A stretch of 51,291 bases of DNA, taken from Flavobacteriales bacterium UBA1937. Its GTDB lineage: Bacteria > Bacteroidota > Bacteroidia > Flavobacteriales > Weeksellaceae. The notes beneath the pieces are model-generated. The model had not been told where the DNA came from and ran no database searches. It saw nothing but the letters and a program-made list of their open reading frames with translations. The position numbers and the translations under genes were made by a program. This document shows, in pieces, positions 1 through 7,487 of this stretch (position 1 is the first letter of the stretch; every line of letters starts with the position of its first letter). The stretch spans positions 1 through 51,291 of the forward strand of contig DDFD01000068.1 of NCBI GenBank assembly GCA_002337005.1, in the 5' to 3' direction.

Positions 1-77
1 AATAAACTTATGTAATAAATAATGATGAATGATGTTATCAATTAAAAAAACGTATTTTTGAATCTCAATTTATAAAA

Positions 78-686
78 ATGTCAAAAGAAAATCAATCTAA
101 TTTACTTGTTACTTTTTCTAATATTATTTCTAATGTTCTCAATCCTCTATTCTCATTATTGATATTTTTTGTGGTATATTCTTACCAAAAAAGTGAAGGT
201 GAAATTAATCTTAAAAGTTTTTTACTGCCTATTCTGCTTGTTATAATTCCAATTTTCGGATGGATTTATTGGAATGTAAGAAAAGGAAATTACACCAATA
301 TGGATGTTTCTAACAGGAAACAAAGAAACAGTTTGTATTTATTTAACTTTTTTATTATCAGTATTTATATCGCAGTTTTATTTTACACCAAACAAAATTT
401 TCATTATATATTAATCATTATTTTCCTGTTGGTATTAATGGTAGTTATGTTTTTGAGCAATTTATTTATTAAAAGCTCTATGCATACAAGTTTTAATGTT
501 TTTGTGAGTGCTTTATTTTTTGCACTCAATCCTATTTACGGTCTTTTTTGGTTGTTTTTAACCTTATTAGTAGCAATTTCTAGAATAATTCTAAAGAGAC
601 ATACCGTAAAAGAAGTAATTATGGGTGCATTTATTGCGATTATCGTTTCTTTTGTTTATCTTTATTTCGATATACAGAACCTTTAA
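78..686 (+). CDS. PAP2-like integral membrane protein
   Basis: This 202-residue protein has about six hydrophobic membrane segments. The C-terminal half carries degenerate PAP2 (type 2 phosphatidic acid phosphatase) motifs: SSMHTS near residues 132-137, in place of the usual PSGH motif, and SRIILKRHTVKEVIMG near residues 167-182, which keeps the Arg and His of the third PAP2 motif. Family members dephosphorylate lipid phosphates or undecaprenyl pyrophosphate at the membrane. The first motif (KxxxxxxRP) is not clear, so activity is uncertain. The next gene starts 14 bases downstream on the same strand, so the two are probably co-transcribed. The family call is fair; the substrate is unknown. 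Confidence 0.6.
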   Translation: MSKENQSNLLVTFSNIISNVLNPLFSLLIFFVVYSYQKSEGEINLKSFLLPILLVIIPIFGWIYWNVRKGNYTNMDVSNRKQRNSLYLFNFFIISIYIAVLFYTKQNFHYILIIIFLLVLMVVMFLSNLFIKSSMHTSFNVFVSALFFALNPIYGLFWLFLTLLVAISRIILKRHTVKEVIMGAFIAIIVSFVYLYFDIQNL

Positions 687-700
687 TTTACGATTAAAAA

Positions 701-1084
701 ATGGAACACTTGAAACCTCTAACTACTGGCGAAGAAAACCTAATGAAAGTAATTTGGGCTTCACATAAAAATTACTTAAAAGATATCTTATCAGCATATC
801 CCGAACCCAAACCTCACCAAAACACCATTTCTACTTTTTTGAAAAATTTAGTCGAAAAAAATTATTTGGTTACCTCTCTAGAAGGTAGAATTTTCAGGTA
901 TGAAGTGGCTGTTTCTAAAAAAGCCTACAAAATGTTTTTGCTCAAAAATTTTATTCAAGATTTTTACAATAGCAGTCCGAATGAACTTTTGGTAGATTTA
1001 ATGAGTGAAGGCTTAATTCAACTTTCGGTTCCTGAAAAAGAAAAGGAAAAAGACAAAAAGAAAAAGAAGAAAAAGAAGAAATAA
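701..1084 (+). CDS. BlaI/MecI-family winged-helix transcriptional regulator
   Basis: The 127-residue protein matches the BlaI/MecI pattern: LTTGEENLMKVIW at residues 8-20, a winged helix with NTISTFLKNLVEKNYL, then a wing (GRIFRYEVAVSKKAYK). These repressors bind DNA as dimers and are usually released by proteolysis triggered by a BlaR-type M56 sensor. No such sensor is adjacent. The oddity is the C-terminus: residues from about 111 onward are almost entirely Lys and Glu, ending in nine lysines, encoded by a polypurine tract. It follows the PAP2-like gene after 14 bases. The regulated gene is unknown. Confidence 0.75.
   Translation: MEHLKPLTTGEENLMKVIWASHKNYLKDILSAYPEPKPHQNTISTFLKNLVEKNYLVTSLEGRIFRYEVAVSKKAYKMFLLKNFIQDFYNSSPNELLVDLMSEGLIQLSVPEKEKEKDKKKKKKKKK
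1035..1083 (+). repeat. Low-complexity polypurine tract encoding a polylysine tail
   Basis: An uninterrupted purine run of AAG/AAA/GAA codons forms the 3' end of the BlaI-like gene. It encodes a Lys/Glu tail ending in nine lysines. Such tracts are prone to slippage, so the tail length may vary between strains. Confidence 0.8.
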
Positions 1085-1186
1085 ATTTGCTGAATGAATC
1101 TTTGGTAAGTATTTTTAAACAAATTTTTCAATTATTATATTTTGTTTCAAATTATTACTACTCACAAAAATATTTAATAGGCATAA

Positions 1187-1219
1187 AAAAAGCGACTCAT
1201 AAAAGTCGCTTTCTATTTT
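1187..1219 (-). terminator. Rho-independent terminator, bidirectional, 3' of the RRM gene
   Basis: AAAGCGACT (1189-1197) pairs perfectly with AGTCGCTTT (1204-1212) around a six-base loop. Read on the minus strand, the stem is followed by a run of T, just after the RRM gene stop. On the plus strand, CTATTTTTT follows the stem, so it may also terminate the BlaI-like transcript. Confidence 0.85.
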
Positions 1220-1564
1220 TTACCAACGGCTTCCTCCGCCGCCTCTGTTATTTCCATAACCGCCACCTCTGTTGTTTCCATAACCACCTCCACGGTTGTT
1301 ATCAAAGCTTCTGCGTGGTTTTTCTTCTCTTGGCTTAGCTTCAGATACGTTAAGTTCTTTACCGTTAAATTCTTTACCGTTTAAAGATTCAATAGCCTGA
1401 CCTCCTTCTTCATCGCTCATTTCTACGAAACCAAATCCTCTAGATTTACCTGTTTCTCTGTCTGTGATGATTTTGCAAGACTGCACATCACCAAATTCTG
1501 AAAATAACTCTTGCAACTGATAATCTTTAGTTGCATAATTGATGTTTGAAACAAAAATGTTCAT
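1220..1564 (-). CDS. RRM-domain RNA-binding protein with RGG-type tail
   Basis: The 114-residue protein is one RNA recognition motif with a glycine-rich tail. RNP2 is IFVSNI at residues 3-8 and RNP1 is KSRGFGFVEM near residues 40-49, with the aromatic residues that stack on RNA. Residues 90-114 are three RGGGYGNN-type units. This is the architecture of bacterial and cyanobacterial RNA-binding proteins related to plant glycine-rich RRM proteins, often cold-induced, which bind single-stranded RNA in the cytoplasm. The gene is alone on its strand, has an AT-rich leader of unknown length upstream and ends in a strong terminator. The family is certain; RNA targets are unknown. Confidence 0.93.
   Translation of the reverse strand: MNIFVSNINYATKDYQLQELFSEFGDVQSCKIITDRETGKSRGFGFVEMSDEEGGQAIESLNGKEFNGKELNVSEAKPREEKPRRSFDNNRGGGYGNNRGGGYGNNRGGGGSRW
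1232..1302 (-). repeat. In-gene tandem repeat, about 24 bp, encoding RGGGYGNN units
   Basis: About three copies of a 24-base unit lie at the 3' end of the RRM gene and encode the Arg-Gly-Tyr-Asn tail. The copies are nearly identical at base level, so copy number may vary. Confidence 0.8.
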
Positions 1565-1746
1565 TGTTAAAAAAAATTAAATTAAAAAATTGTCTAAATG
1601 ATAGTTATAAAAGGAATAACAAAAACGAATGAACATTAATTGAATCACTATTATAATAAATCTGTTGCAATATACACTTTTATTTTCTAAAATTAATATA
1701 TGCTAATTAAATTTAATATTGTATTAAGAAACAATAAACCAATAAA

Positions 1747-2613
1747 TTATGGTACATCATGCCCCAAACTTGCTTCTAATAATGAAAACCAATCTTCTAT
1801 TTCTAAATTTATTTGTAATGATTTTTTTAAAGATTTTATGCTTTCTACTTTTGATGTTCCTATGATTGGGAGAATTTTCGAAGGATGTTTTAGCAAGAAA
1901 GCCAATAATAATTGAGCTTCATCCGCATTATATTTTACGGTAAGTTCATCAAAAACAGATTTTATTCTCGCTGTTCTTTCAGAATCTTCTGAGAAATAAG
2001 TTCCCATCACACTCCATGCCATAGGTTGTAGCTTTTTCTGCATCATTTGGTCTATTGTTCCATCATAAAAAGCCTTGGTTTCCGTCAATGAAGCTTCTAC
2101 CTGATTGGTTACCAATTGCGGAAAATATTTAGAAATTAAATCAAATTGTGAGGCGGTGAAATTACTCACCCCAAAATCTCTTACTTTCCCCGAACTTCTC
2201 AAAACTCCAAAAGCTGCTGCTATTTCTTCAGGATTCATCAATGGTGATGGACGGTGAAGCAATAACAAATCAATATAATCTGTTTTCAGGTTTTTCAAAC
2301 TTTCATCTACCTGATTTAAAATATATTCTTTAGAATAATTGTAATATTTCAACGGAAAATTCTTCTTTTCAGAAGGCATACAAATTCCGCATTTGGTGAT
2401 CAACTGAATTTTTTCTCTGTCAATTTTCATCTCAGAAAAAGCATTCCCAAATAATTCTTCGGTAGTATAACCTCCATAAATGTCTGCATGGTCAAAAGTA
2501 GATAAATTTTCTTCTAATGACGTTTCAATTAGTTTTTGAACTCCTTTTTCAGAATGATCAGCACCCCAAATTCCCCATCGCATTACTCCTATGATAATTT
2601 TAGAAAAATCCAT
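1747..2613 (-). CDS. ydhF: Aldo/keto reductase, YdhF type
   Basis: This is a 288-residue NAD(P)H-dependent oxidoreductase of the aldo/keto reductase superfamily (TIM barrel). The catalytic Asp and Tyr are in the FDHADIYGGY motif near residues 40-49, the Lys in ITKCGI near 73-78 and the His in LLLLHRP near 117-123. GVSNFT and the late PIIGTSK stretch, which binds cofactor phosphate, are also present. The whole length, including the final LGHDVP, resembles E. coli YdhF as I remember it. The substrate is unknown. It is a single gene with its own TAnnTTTG box 14 bases upstream of the start. Confidence 0.9.
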   Translation of the reverse strand: MDFSKIIIGVMRWGIWGADHSEKGVQKLIETSLEENLSTFDHADIYGGYTTEELFGNAFSEMKIDREKIQLITKCGICMPSEKKNFPLKYYNYSKEYILNQVDESLKNLKTDYIDLLLLHRPSPLMNPEEIAAAFGVLRSSGKVRDFGVSNFTASQFDLISKYFPQLVTNQVEASLTETKAFYDGTIDQMMQKKLQPMAWSVMGTYFSEDSERTARIKSVFDELTVKYNADEAQLLLAFLLKHPSKILPIIGTSKVESIKSLKKSLQINLEIEDWFSLLEASLGHDVP

Positions 2614-2627
2614 AACTTATTTTTTAT

Positions 2628-2635
2628 CAAAGTTA
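2628..2635 (-). promoter_or_regulatory. Bacteroidetes -7 box for the aldo/keto reductase
   Basis: TAACTTTG on the minus strand matches the TAnnTTTG consensus used by the Bacteroidetes primary sigma factor. The start codon lies 14 bases beyond it. No convincing -33 element is visible. Confidence 0.55.
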
Positions 2636-2709
2636 AAATTATCTCGTCAATTTTGAAGTAATTATTATTAAAATCAAAAACCTTCTACCTTAGCACTTGA
2701 ATCTTTTTG

Positions 2710-2717
2710 TATATTTG
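2710..2717 (+). promoter_or_regulatory. Bacteroidetes -7 box for the TPR protein gene
   Basis: TATATTTG matches TAnnTTTG and lies 32 bases before the start codon at 2750. Confidence 0.5.
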
Positions 2718-2749
2718 AATGTTATAATTTCACAAAAACAAACTTAAAA

Positions 2750-3364
2750 ATGAAATTTATCTTATTCCTTTTTTTTCCACTTATTCTATTTTGTCAACAA
2801 AAAGAAGATTGGGCGTCAATAATGAAAATAGCAATGGATGATATTAATAATCAAGATTATGTAAATGCTATAAAAAATTTAGATATTTCACTGAAATTTT
2901 CTCCAAACAACCCTAGTTCATTATATTTTAAAGGATATTTACAAATTATTATTGGAGAAAAAGATAAAGGCTGCGAAAATTTAATTGAAGCATTATATTA
3001 TAATAGCAATCAATCAAAAAAATTATATGCAGAAAAGTGTATCGATTTTGACCCAAAGTTGAATCCTGAAAAATTCAAATCAGGAAAATTTACTTTACAG
3101 GTTTTAGGTGATTCTCAATTATATAATTTTGAAAGAAAAGAAGATATTCAATACGAAACTTATTCGGGGCAAACTTATAGTGGTAAAATAAATTGGTTAA
3201 AAAATGGAGATTACACAATAATCCCTACAGAAAAAACCAAAATGATGCTTGGTGACATTCCAAACTATATGGTAAGAATTCTTAAAATTAATGAAAACGA
3301 ATATTTATACGAAAAAATTGTGGAAAATCAAGTTCAATTTGGAAAAATAAATAAAATTGAATAA
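2750..3364 (+). CDS. Exported TPR-repeat protein of unknown function
   Basis: The 204-residue protein begins with a hydrophobic signal sequence (MKFILFLFFPLILFC). Cleavage could follow it, or the Cys could be lipidated, although Phe at -1 makes a poor lipobox. Residues about 22-95 form two to three tetratricopeptide-like helical repeats (for example YVNAIKNLDISLKFSPNNPSSLYFKGY). The C-terminal half is probably beta-rich and has no recognisable motif. TPRs mediate protein contacts, so a periplasmic or surface role is inferred. It is a single gene flanked by non-coding DNA, with its own promoter box. Confidence 0.7.
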   Translation: MKFILFLFFPLILFCQQKEDWASIMKIAMDDINNQDYVNAIKNLDISLKFSPNNPSSLYFKGYLQIIIGEKDKGCENLIEALYYNSNQSKKLYAEKCIDFDPKLNPEKFKSGKFTLQVLGDSQLYNFERKEDIQYETYSGQTYSGKINWLKNGDYTIIPTEKTKMMLGDIPNYMVRILKINENEYLYEKIVENQVQFGKINKIE

Positions 3365-3645
3365 TCATCTAGCACAAAATTTTCATTCATTATCATAAAC
3401 TCAACAAAATAATATTCTATCAAGAAGATTTTATATTTTATCATTGTTGAGTTATTTTCGCATCCAAAAGTTATACTCTTTCATCCAAAACATCAAAACT
3501 TCTTTCCCAAGACTTTGTATAAATAACAAAATTCTACCAAATCTACTCTTTATAATAGTTTCCCTCAATACAATTTATGAAAAGAAAGTATTTTAAATTC
3601 ATACTCAGTTCATATTTATAGCATAATTTTGTGCTTTGAAAATTA
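3365..3645. other. Intergenic spacer, AT-rich
   Basis: This 281-base gap separates the TPR gene from the thioesterase gene. I see no ORF with coding character, no RNA gene and no strong hairpin. The only recognisable element is the TAnnTTTG box at its 3' end. Confidence 0.5.
3624..3631 (+). promoter_or_regulatory. Bacteroidetes -7 box for the thioesterase/HMA-AraC pair
   Basis: TAATTTTG matches TAnnTTTG and lies 14 bases before the start at 3646. Confidence 0.5.
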
Positions 3646-4044
3646 ATGAAGATGAATTATCACACTAGAAAATGGATTAAACCAGAAGACTTAAATGCCA
3701 ACCATACTCTTTTTGGAGGCAAATTACTACAATGGATAGACGAAGAAGCTGCGCTCTACTCTATTGTTCAGCTAGAAAATCCTAAAACCGTTACCAAGTA
3801 CATTTCCGAGATTAATTTTGTAAATTCTGCCAGACAAGGCGATATTATAGAAATTGGGATAGAAGTTGTCCATTTCGGGAGAACTTCTATTACCCTAAGC
3901 TGCGAAGTTAGAAACAAAATGACACACCAAACCATTATTACTATAGACAAAATCGTTTTTGTATCTTTGGATGAAAATGGTAACCCAAAACCACACGGAA
4001 AAACCGAAGTAGAATACGTAGAAGACCGATTAGGTAAAGGATAA
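3646..4044 (+). CDS. Hot-dog fold acyl-CoA thioesterase
   Basis: The 132-residue protein has the acyl-CoA hydrolase (YciA/cytosolic thioesterase) pattern. It opens with the conserved NANHTLFGGKLLQWIDEEAA segment near residues 18-37, where the Asn/His and Asp/Glu belong to the active site, followed by the beta strands of a single hot-dog domain. These enzymes hydrolyse acyl-CoA to free acid and CoA in the cytoplasm. A second ATG two codons in is an alternative start. Its stop codon is directly followed by the ATG of the HMA-AraC gene, so the two are translationally linked although their functions seem unrelated. Confidence 0.88.
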   Translation: MKMNYHTRKWIKPEDLNANHTLFGGKLLQWIDEEAALYSIVQLENPKTVTKYISEINFVNSARQGDIIEIGIEVVHFGRTSITLSCEVRNKMTHQTIITIDKIVFVSLDENGNPKPHGKTEVEYVEDRLGKG

Positions 4045-4605
4045 ATGCAAATTTTTATTAAAAATATGGTATGTAATCGCTGCATTAGCGCAGTGGAAGA
4101 TGTTTTCCGAAATTCTGAGATTGATTTCGCTTCTGTAAATTTGGGTTGGGTAGAAACTTCTGCTGAATTTTCTAAGAATAAGCTTCAAAAACTCAACGAA
4201 AATTTACAAAAAATTGGTTTCGAAATTTTGGAAGACGCTTCACAAAAACAAATTGAAACCATCAAAAAACTTATTCTAGAAAAAGTTCAAAATCTAGATA
4301 TTGACGAAGATTTTTTGCTTTCTAAATACCTTTCTCATAAGCTCAACAAAGAATACAGCAATATTTCTAAAATTTTTTCGCAAACCGAAAACATTACATT
4401 AGAACAATATTTTATTCTTCAAAAAATAGAAAAAGTAAAAGAACTTTTGATTTATCGCGAACTTACTCTTTCTCAAATTGCAGATAAATTAGGATACAAA
4501 ACAGTTCAGCATCTTTCTCAACAATTCAAAAAAATCACAGGATTTTCGCCATCACAATTTCTAGAACTCAAAGAAAAAAAGAGACTTCCTCTTGATTTTA
4601 TTTAA
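4045..4605 (+). CDS. HMA-like/AraC fusion regulator, probable copper sensor
   Basis: The 186-residue protein combines two parts. Residues 1-70 look like a heavy-metal-associated domain (ferredoxin-like), with MVCNRCISAVEDVF carrying the CxxC pair C10/C13. Residues about 105-180 are an AraC-type double helix-turn-helix (LTLSQIADKLGYKTVQHLSQQFKKITGFSPSQFLE). The large ligand-binding domain of ordinary AraC proteins is missing. The next gene on the same strand is a copper-transporting ATPase with a similar CxxC domain. The inference is that the N-terminal domain binds Cu(I), directly or from a chaperone, and the AraC part controls copA. Its ATG immediately follows the thioesterase stop. Confidence 0.8.
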   Translation: MQIFIKNMVCNRCISAVEDVFRNSEIDFASVNLGWVETSAEFSKNKLQKLNENLQKIGFEILEDASQKQIETIKKLILEKVQNLDIDEDFLLSKYLSHKLNKEYSNISKIFSQTENITLEQYFILQKIEKVKELLIYRELTLSQIADKLGYKTVQHLSQQFKKITGFSPSQFLELKEKKRLPLDFI

Positions 4606-4650
4606 TTCACTATTTATTTTTACTTTATAAATTCATAAAATAAAATAGAA

Positions 4651-4730
4651 ACTTCAACGAAGTGAATTGCCTTTGCGAACTTAAAAACAGTAAATTATTA
4701 AAAAAATTTTGCGACTTTGCGTTAAAAACT
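4651..4730. repeat. Intergenic repeat debris upstream of copA
   Basis: The stretch contains GCCTTTGCGAAC and GCGACTTTGCGTTAAAAAC, a diverged TTTGCG repeat of a kind common between genes in flavobacteria. It lies between the regulator gene and the copA promoter. No coding potential is visible. Confidence 0.5.
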
Positions 4731-4784
4731 AAAATCTAAATTCCATAACATTAAACCAAGATTTGATAATGGTTTTTATTTGAT

Positions 4785-4792
4785 TAATTTTG
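4785..4792 (+). promoter_or_regulatory. Bacteroidetes -7 box for copA
   Basis: TAATTTTG matches TAnnTTTG, 24 bases before the chosen copA start at 4817. An ATG at 4790 overlaps this box and so would not be transcribed as a start. Confidence 0.5.
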
Positions 4793-4816
4793 ACATTTGT
4801 ATCAAAATTAAGGATA

Positions 4817-7423
4817 ATGCACACCAAAAAATATAACGTTCTAGGAATGTCTTGCGAAGGCTGCCAGAAAAAAATCTCTTCTGCTTTAAATAATTTAGAA
4901 GGAATAAAAGCCGATGTAAATCTCACAGAAAACTTTGTAGAAATCACTTCTGAAAAGGAAATCGACTTAGAAAAACTCAATACTGAACTGAAAAATACAG
5001 GAAATTACGTTTTAGAGGATCCTGAAAAACCAAAATCTACAGAATTTATCCCACCTCAAGATAGAGTTTCACCAAGTTCCGTTTATTATTGTCCGATGGA
5101 ATGCGAGGGCGAAAAAGTCTATTTCGTGCAAGGAAAACGTTGCCCAATTTGTAATATGTATTGTGTTCCGATAGAAGAAAAGTCCGAAGTTCAAAGTTCG
5201 AAGTTAAAGGTTGAAAGTCATCATCTCGAATCTCGAATCTCGAGTCTCGAATCTTCCGAAGGAAGATATTACTGCCCTATGTTTTGCGAAGGTGATAAGA
5301 CCTATCCCGAAAATGTAGGTTGCCCAGTTTGTGGAATGGATTTAGTAAAAATCACTGGAAATGATGATGAATCTGAAGACGATACGTATAAAAATCTGCA
5401 AAAGAAATTTTGGATTTCAGTAGCTTTTACCATTCCCGTTTTTATTTTATCGATGGGCGGAATGTTCTTTAAATTCCCTTTTAGTTCAAAAATTTCAGGG
5501 ATTCTACAATTAATTTTCACACTACCAGTCGTATTTTTCACAGGATGGTTTTTGTTTAAAAGAGCATGGATTTCTTTTAAATCTTGGAATCTTAATATGT
5601 TTTCTTTAATTGGTTTAGGAGCAAGTGCTGCTTTTGTTTACAGCGTTTTCGCACTATTTTTTCCGAGTTTAATTCCGCATGAATTTATGCAAAATCATCA
5701 TGAAGTTCCGCTGTATTTTGAAGCAGTTGCCGTGATATTAACTTTGGTAATTTTCGGACAAATGCTCGAAGCAAAAGCCCATCAAAAAACAGGAAATGCC
5801 ATCAAAGAATTAATGAATCTGTCGCCAAAAGAAGCGCATCTTATTCAAAATAATTCAGAAAAAAACATTCCAATTTCTGAGGTGAAAATTGGAGATATCT
5901 TGAAAGTAAAACCAGGAGAAAAAATCCCAGTTGATGGCGAAATTATCGAAGGAAATACTACGATTGACGAAAGTATGATTACAGGAGAACCTATTCCTGC
6001 TGAGAAAAAATTGGGCGACAAAGTAACTTCTGGAACCATCAATGGAAATCAAGTTTTCCTTATGAAAACAGAAAAAATTGGGAAAGACACCTTACTTTCT
6101 CAAATTATAGAAATGGTAAATTCTGCAAGCAAAAGTAAAGCACCAATTCAAAAATTAACGGATAAAGTTTCTAAAATTTTCGTTCCTGTTGTGATGGCAA
6201 TTTCAGTCTTAACTTTCGTATTTTGGTACTTTTTCGGTGGAGAAAATCGGGCAATTTTTGCTTTGGTCAATGCTTTAGCAGTATTGATTGTAGCTTGTCC
6301 TTGCGCTCTTGGTTTGGCAACACCAATGTCTGTAATGGTAGGAATTGGCAAAGGTGCTAGAAACGGAATATTGATTAAAAATGCAGAAGCTTTGGAAGAA
6401 ATGCAAAAAGTAAATGTAATTATCACCGATAAAACAGGAACCCTTACCGAAGGAAAACCGTCTTTGACGGATCTATTTTCTGAAAATTTTGACAAAAATG
6501 AAGCACTTTTACTCGCTGCTTCTCTCAATAAAAACTCTGAACATCCACTTTCTCAAGCAGTTTTAAATGCTGTAATTCTGAATACAGACGATAAGCCTGC
6601 GAACGTAGTTCAAAAGCGAAATGAAGAATCTTTTTTGTTTCAAAATAAAACAGTTAAAAACTTTAAAAATGTTTCTGGCAGAGGAATTTTGGGCGAAATT
6701 GACGGTAAAAAACTTTTCCTCGGAAATATTTATTATCTCAATGAAAATAACTTTGAAATTTCTGAAAATTTACTTCAAAAAGCTCAAATTTTAGAAAACG
6801 AAGCCAATACTATTTCTTACTTAACGATTGATAAAAAAGCAGTTGCTGTGTTTGGTTTTCAAGATAAAATCAAAGATAATGCAAAATCTGCTATTGAATT
6901 TATACAAAATAAGGGCATTGAAATCTTAATGATGACAGGTGATAACGAAGCTACTGCAAAATATGTTGCAGAAAATCTTGGCATTAAGAAATATTTTGCC
7001 AATTGCCTCCCTCAAGATAAAATAAACAAAGTTAAAGATTTACAAAATCAAGGGAAAATTGTTGCAATGACTGGCGATGGAATCAATGACGCTCCTGCTC
7101 TTGCACAAGCTAATGTAGGAATTGCAATGGGAACGGGAACCGATATTGCGATGAATTCCGCAGAAATTACTTTATTAAAAGGCGACATTTCTGGCGTGGC
7201 AAAATCTAAAATTTTGAGCGAAAAAATGATGAAAAACGTAAAGGAAAACTTATTTTTTGCTTTTGCTTATAATACACTCGGAATTCCGATTGCGGCAGGT
7301 TTGCTCTACCCTATTTTTGGTGTTTTATTATCGCCAATGTTTGCTGCGGCAGCGATGAGTTTTTCTTCCGTTTCAGTAATTGCCAATTCTTTGAGATTGA
7401 ATAAGGTAAAGTTGAAAATTTAA
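4817..7423 (+). CDS. copA: Copper-translocating P1B-type ATPase
   Basis: The 868-residue inner-membrane ATPase exports Cu(I) (possibly Ag(I)). In order it has an HMA domain with GMSCEGC at residues 10-16, two small Cys-rich heavy-metal-binding domains (about 90-117 and 151-177, each with CPM...C and CPxC), eight membrane helices, the actuator loop TGEP at 389-392, the ion-site CPC at 494-496, the phosphorylated Asp538 in DKTGT, HPLSQAV, TGDN and GDGINDAP at 753-760. The CPC motif points to monovalent copper. The start at 4817 is preferred over 4790 because the protein family begins there and 4790 lies inside the promoter box. The linker between the two Cys-rich domains looks like a captured intergenic repeat. 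Confidence 0.95.
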   Translation: MHTKKYNVLGMSCEGCQKKISSALNNLEGIKADVNLTENFVEITSEKEIDLEKLNTELKNTGNYVLEDPEKPKSTEFIPPQDRVSPSSVYYCPMECEGEKVYFVQGKRCPICNMYCVPIEEKSEVQSSKLKVESHHLESRISSLESSEGRYYCPMFCEGDKTYPENVGCPVCGMDLVKITGNDDESEDDTYKNLQKKFWISVAFTIPVFILSMGGMFFKFPFSSKISGILQLIFTLPVVFFTGWFLFKRAWISFKSWNLNMFSLIGLGASAAFVYSVFALFFPSLIPHEFMQNHHEVPLYFEAVAVILTLVIFGQMLEAKAHQKTGNAIKELMNLSPKEAHLIQNNSEKNIPISEVKIGDILKVKPGEKIPVDGEIIEGNTTIDESMITGEPIPAEKKLGDKVTSGTINGNQVFLMKTEKIGKDTLLSQIIEMVNSASKSKAPIQKLTDKVSKIFVPVVMAISVLTFVFWYFFGGENRAIFALVNALAVLIVACPCALGLATPMSVMVGIGKGARNGILIKNAEALEEMQKVNVIITDKTGTLTEGKPSLTDLFSENFDKNEALLLAASLNKNSEHPLSQAVLNAVILNTDDKPANVVQKRNEESFLFQNKTVKNFKNVSGRGILGEIDGKKLFLGNIYYLNENNFEISENLLQKAQILENEANTISYLTIDKKAVAVFGFQDKIKDNAKSAIEFIQNKGIEILMMTGDNEATAKYVAENLGIKKYFANCLPQDKINKVKDLQNQGKIVAMTGDGINDAPALAQANVGIAMGTGTDIAMNSAEITLLKGDISGVAKSKILSEKMMKNVKENLFFAFAYNTLGIPIAAGLLYPIFGVLLSPMFAAAAMSFSSVSVIANSLRLNKVKLKI
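5182..5256 (+). repeat. Repeat tract in frame within the copA linker
   Basis: Inside copA the DNA is built of short repeats, first GAAGTT/CGAAGTT units and then four copies of TCTCGA(A/G)T. It encodes a Ser/Glu/Leu linker (residues about 122-147) between the two Cys-rich metal-binding domains. The base composition resembles the non-coding repeat at 31008-31072 rather than the surrounding gene. Confidence 0.65.
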
Positions 7424-7431
7424 TTAAAACT

Positions 7432-7474
7432 GCCACGAATGCACAAATATTTTATAAATTCGTGTATTTGTGGC
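7432..7474. repeat. Imperfect inverted repeat between copA and the sirtuin gene
   Basis: GCCACGAATGCACAAAT and its imperfect inverse ATTCGTGTATTTGTGGC flank an AT-rich loop. It could fold into a hairpin and end the copA transcript, but there is no T-run, and the sequence resembles a dispersed intergenic repeat. Confidence 0.5.
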
Positions 7475-7487
7475 GTAACTATAAACT

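Noticed and set aside
1087..1338. 83-codon plus-strand ORF after the BlaI-like gene
   Set aside because: It overlaps the terminator and the RRM gene in antisense, and its Cys/Arg-rich product has no family character.
4790..4816. Earlier in-frame ATG for copA
   Set aside because: It lies in the promoter box, and the extra nine residues are absent from the HMA domain start; 4817 is used.
5221..5256. TCTCGA repeats as a CRISPR fragment
   Set aside because: The units are under ten bases, have no spacers and are inside an open frame; no cas gene is present.
5302..6528. Several minus-strand ORFs inside copA
   Set aside because: They are antisense shadows of a well conserved gene without motifs of their own.
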